From NCBI GenBank assembly GCA_015207585.1, contig JADEWQ010000039.1, forward strand, positions 1 to 48,317: a stretch of 48,317 nt of DNA. The letters are read 5' to 3'. Under the pieces are notes generated by a model. The model searched no databases. It saw only the letters and a list, made by a program, of their open reading frames with translations, and had not been told where the DNA came from. How positions within the stretch are numbered: the stretch's first letter is position 1; every line of letters starts with the position of its first letter. Below, piece by piece: positions 45,545-48,317 of this stretch. The translations under genes were made by a program, and so were the position numbers. The DNA is from Pleurocapsales cyanobacterium LEGE 06147. GTDB taxonomy: Bacteria; Cyanobacteriota; Cyanobacteriia; Cyanobacteriales; Xenococcaceae.

Positions 45545-45672
45545 GCATCGGCGGGCATTCTGACTAAGAGATTGCTTATTAGATAATCTCATCACAGCTG
45601 CGGGACAGTGTCGGATTTACACCGAACTTTCCCCTTTACTTCTAATGGCTGTTCCCCACTAGAACCGATTAC
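45545..45672 (-). ncRNA. Cobalamin riboswitch
   Basis: On the minus strand, in order: GGTTCTAGTGGGGAACAGCC, then GGGGAAAGTTCGGTGTAAAT directly followed by CCGACACTGTCCCGCAGCTG, and near the end AGTCAGAATGCCCGCCGATG. These match the conserved core (GGxGxAAxTCC...CxGxCCCGCxACTG) and the 3' AGTCAGxAxxCCxGCC of AdoCbl riboswitches. It should lower expression of the downstream DUF1636 / membrane protein genes when B12 is plentiful. No terminator or sequestered ribosome site is evident right after it. Confidence 0.88.
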
Positions 45673-45843
45673 TTAGTTTTAATCATAACTCTAATTGAAT
45701 TTATTGAAACAAGAAATTTATCGTGATTGGTTAGGCTGCATTTTATCCAATCTGAAGATAGCGCGATCGCAGCTTTACTCGTTCAAATTTACCATTACTA
45801 ATAAATGATATTTACGCGATTGTCCTCAATCTGTCCAAGCAAT

Positions 45844-46020
45844 TTATAATCTATTTTCACTAAAGGTTTGAATCGGCGGACCGGGTAAAATTCTATCCCC
45901 TTCAACCCCGATGGGAATTCCTCGCATCTGACGTAGAGCATTAATCGATTTAATACAGTCACAGCCGAATAATTTTATTACTGCTTCACTCTCTTCTTCG
46001 GTAAATTCTAAGCTAAATGA
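45844..46020 (-). pseudogene. Fragment with FGCDCI motif
   Basis: 58 codons open from a TAA at 46021-46023 to the TAA at 45844: SFSLEFTEEESEAVIKLFGC, DCIKSINALRQMRGIPIGVE, then a Gly/Pro tail. No start codon is present. The motif TEEESEA-IKLFGCDCIKSINALRQMR repeats the C-terminus of the protein at 34613-35002, so it is the end of a paralog whose N-terminus is lost. Confidence 0.65.
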
Positions 46021-46124
46021 TTATTGCCCGTACAATTAGTGCGATCGCAATTTAGATTTACGTTGAATGTTTTTTGAGTTTTTTTGCAGGAGCGAATTTT
46101 GTTCTGTCTCTCTAGCCTCAGCTC

Positions 46125-46899
46125 GTGAACACAAAAAATCCCAAATTTAATGTTGTTATTGTAGGGGCTGGGGCGGCTGGAGTTGGCTGTGGAGTAGTTT
46201 TAAAGAATTTAGGGATAGAAAATTTTGTCATTTTAGAACGGCATCAAGTAGGTGCTTCCTTTAGTCTTTGGCCTCAACAGATGCGATTTATTACTCCATC
46301 CTTCCCCAGTCACGGTTTTGGACTGTTGGATCTCAATGCAGTAGTCTTGAATACCTCTCCTGCCCTCAGTTTCAGACGGGAACACCTTACGGGGAAAGAG
46401 TATGCCTTTTATTTGCAAACAGTAGCAGATCATTTTCAACTTCCCGTAAAAACAGAGACTGATGTGCAAAAAGTTGAAGCTTTACCTAAAGGTAAGGGCT
46501 TTGTCATCCAAACTTCCAGAGGGGAATTGCGATCGCGCAGTGCCTCAGCTTCGCTGAGATCGCAGTTTGTGATTTGGGCAGCAGGAGAGTTTCAGTATCC
46601 TCATTTAAATCCTTTTCCAGGGGCGAAATTGTGTATCCATAATTCTCAAGTACGTTCTTGGGCAGATCTTGAAGGAGATGAGTTTATTATCATCGGTAGG
46701 CTATGAAAGCGGTATGGACGCAGCGATTAATTTGATAGCACTGGGGAAAAAAGTACAGGTATTAGACCGCACGGGCATCTGGGCAAACTTAGATTCAGAT
46801 CCTAGTATTTCCCTATCTCCTTATACGCTCCAACGCCTGGAATTAGCTTACTGTACGGGTCGGATCGAGCTAATAGGTAAGAGACTTGCAAGTAAATAA
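46125..46899 (+). pseudogene. FAD/NAD(P)-dependent oxidoreductase, frameshifted and truncated
   Basis: Starts at a GTG (46125). Rossmann motif VVIVGAGAAGVGCGVVLKNL at 10-29, then ERHQVGASFSLWPQQMRFIT as in flavin monooxygenase/CzcO-like proteins, and VIWAAGEFQYPHL. At about 46697 one extra A turns GGYESG into GRL and a stop; the reading continues in the next frame as YESGMDAAINLIALGKKVQV to a stop at 46899. The C-terminal 150 or so residues are missing. An in-frame palindromic insertion lies at 46529-46563. It is a dead gene of a likely monooxygenase. Confidence 0.8.
46529..46563. repeat. Palindromic element inserted in the oxidoreductase reading frame
   Basis: GCGATC...GATCGC arms enclose CTCAGC-TTC-GCTGAG. 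It adds RSRSASASL-like residues between the strand TSRGEL and SQFVIWAAG, where relatives go straight on. Confidence 0.6.
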
Positions 46900-46931
46900 A
46901 ATACCAGCTAGTTGGGGATAATTGTAATATC

Positions 46932-47478
46932 CTATTTGGGTAATGTTTCAGACCGTTGCCAAAAGGGTTGATAGTATTTTAACTCGTCGGGTAAAACTTT
47001 AACTTCTTTTTCAGAGGTGGTTTCCACCAAATGCACAATTGGTGCGATTCCTTTCTTTCGTCAGATTGCTCGCCCATTTTAGAGCAGTTTCCACTGAGTC
47101 TAAAATGGCACCATTCCAATAGTTTTCGCTCGTCTGCCCAACATCTTTCAATCGGATTATACTTGCTGTGATAGGGAGGATAGTAAATCAGTCGGATTTT
47201 TACACCAATTTCCTGGGACAACTCGACCATGGGTTTAATGAATTGGATTCGGTCACTCGAGTTGCTGCGCCCCCATCGAGGTTAATCACCCATTCATCGA
47301 GTTCTGTATTTTGGGGTTGATTTTCGTACCACCAAGCCGTGAAACAATCGACCCCAAAATCGCTCGTTTCGGCAGACTGCCCCATGTAAATCGACAATTT
47401 GTCTCCCTTCTCAAGAATCAATGCCTCCCGTACCGCTTTGGCACTAATGGGAGCATAACAAAAGCTGTTCACGAGCAA
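46932..47478 (-). pseudogene. ISAzo13-type transposase relic
   Basis: Three frames make one protein: KAVREALILEKGDKLSIYMG and WVINLDGG, then (shifted) RSNSSDRIQFIKPMVELSQE, IRLIYYPPYHSKYNPIERCW, then (shifted again) AILDSVETALKWASNLT and VHLVETTSEKEVKVLPDELK. The YYPPYHSKYNPIERCW block is the DDE Glu region of ISAzo13-family transposases. At least two or three frameshifts and a lost N-terminus. Lies between the oxidoreductase relic and the IS110 element. Confidence 0.75.
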
Positions 47479-47726
47479 TTTTGCTCGGAATGGTCAAAAG
47501 AAATAGAATCAGCTTTGCCAAAGCAGCCTACACTAATTGTGTGCCTTGACAGTTAAGACCGTTCCCTCACTGGTGCTTTGTCGGCCGAACAAAAGCTTGG
47601 TTCTGGACTGCAACGGGGATGACATTGGCGAGGTGAGAAGCTCACCATCCCGTTTAGGAGACTCAACAGCCCGTCAATCCAGGCAAGGTACACTTCTCGT
47701 TCAAGACAGGGTGTCAAGGAGTGCCA
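47479..47726. ncRNA. 5' noncoding part of IS110 element, possible bridge RNA
   Basis: About 190 bases between the ISAzo13 relic and the IS110 start. Hairpins: GCTTTGT/ACAAAAGC around CGGCCG near 47575-47600 and GGTGAG-AAG-CTCACC near 47630. In IS110-group elements a bridge RNA is encoded here. No homology search was possible, so this is by position only. Confidence 0.3.
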
Positions 47727-48317
47727 ATGGGTACAAAACAGCAGTCTTCCTCAACGCTAGAGCCAATTCCTTCTCGTGCGGCGGGGATTGATATTGGTTC
47801 CCAAACTCATTGGGTTTGTCTTCCAACAGACTGCGATGCCAATAAGGTGAGAAGTTTTGGCTGCTTGACAGCTGATTTACATGCATTAGCAGATTGGTTG
47901 CAAGGGTGTGGCATAAAGACTGTGGCTATGGAATCAACCGGAGTTTTTGGGATTCCTCTGTTTCAAAGCTTGGAAACGCGCGGCTTTGAGGTCAAACTGG
48001 TGAATGCTCACCAGGTCAAAAGCTTGCCTGGTCGCAAAAGTGAGCTACTGGACTGCCAATGGCTGCAACAGTGGCATAGCTATGGTTTATTGGCAGGGTC
48101 CTTTCGTCCGGCAGACCAAGTAGGTGTCCTACGCAGCTACATTCGACAGCGGGATCACCTAATCAAGAGTGCCTGTGTGCAGATTCAACGAATGCAGAAG
48201 GCATTGACCCAGATGAATGTGCAACTACACCAAGTCGTCAGCGACTTAACTGGTACAACTGGCATGGCAATTATCCGAGCGATTGTGGCAGGAGAACATA
48301 ATCCTCAGACACTAGCT
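47727..48317 (+). CDS. IS110-family transposase, 5' part (runs off the window)
   Basis: 197 codons from the ATG at 47727, open to the window end. DEDD RuvC-like start: D22 (GIDIGSQTHW), E69 (VAMESTG), and GRKSELLDCQWLQQWH with D109. The family usually has Asp three residues before (KTDxLDCQW); here it is Glu106. Later QRDHLIKSACVQIQRMQKAL and TGMAIIRAIVAGEHNPQ match the family. IS110 proteins are site-specific recombinases that use a bridge RNA. The missing part holds the C-terminal Ser-containing domain. Confidence 0.9.
   Translation, partial: MGTKQQSSSTLEPIPSRAAGIDIGSQTHWVCLPTDCDANKVRSFGCLTADLHALADWLQGCGIKTVAMESTGVFGIPLFQSLETRGFEVKLVNAHQVKSLPGRKSELLDCQWLQQWHSYGLLAGSFRPADQVGVLRSYIRQRDHLIKSACVQIQRMQKALTQMNVQLHQVVSDLTGTTGMAIIRAIVAGEHNPQTLA

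Noticed and set aside
47311..47791. Plus-strand ORFs over the ISAzo13 relic and IS110 leader
   Set aside because: Antisense to the transposase relic or in the IS leader; no family features.

Overview
The window comes from a cyanobacterium. Evidence: many copies of the HIP1 palindrome GCGATCGC, the light-independent chlorophyll genes chlL and chlN with the usual small DUF5331 gene between them, the photosystem II factor Psb32, an LPA3-type DUF1995 protein, a CYP120-type P450, and a Fur protein of the cyanobacterial FurA type. Low-to-moderate GC, many decayed genes and many dispersed palindromes suggest a repeat-rich genome, possibly Pleurocapsales-like; that placement is only a guess.

0-9 kb: a broken DUF5615 gene, a PLD lipoprotein carrying an EF-hand loop, a secreted TPR-like protein, the BolA / CGFS-glutaredoxin pair, an internally deleted IS200/IS605 tnpB, an unknown membrane protein, a frameshifted DUF3598 gene, two small secreted proteins and the DUF1995 gene.

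9-20 kb: mostly housekeeping genes on the minus strand: chlL-DUF5331-chlN, an ABC exporter, Psb32, a YtxH/DUF948 pair, a CbpA-type DnaJ and glgC.

20-32 kb: a two-gene unit joining a truncated NRPS adenylation domain to a PLP decarboxylase, followed by an NNMT-like N-methyltransferase. Then a CHASE4-PAS-GGDEF-EAL protein, sufE, a furA-like gene with an altered C-terminus, aspS, a VapC-RHH chimera and the P450.

32-46 kb: this is the most interesting part. Four Fur/Zur-type palindromes lie in front of thrS, a small cysteine-containing protein, an operon (COG0523 GTPase, an unknown RCHEPNCPP protein, DUF1636, DsrE-like, cysS) and metE. Three of the controlled enzymes are zinc enzymes and COG0523 is a metallochaperone family, so I read this as a zinc-starvation island under Zur. 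The GTPase itself is broken by a deletion that removes its CXCC metal motif. A cobalamin riboswitch on the minus strand lies upstream of a second DUF1636 gene, a membrane protein and metE. Between cysS and metE sits the relic of a chromosomal integron: a broken intI, a direct-repeat array in the attI position, and divergent cassette-like genes (an unknown ORF and vapBC) ending in an attC-like site.

46-48 kb: a frameshifted FAD oxidoreductase, a decayed ISAzo13-type transposase, and the 5' part of an IS110-family element running off the window.
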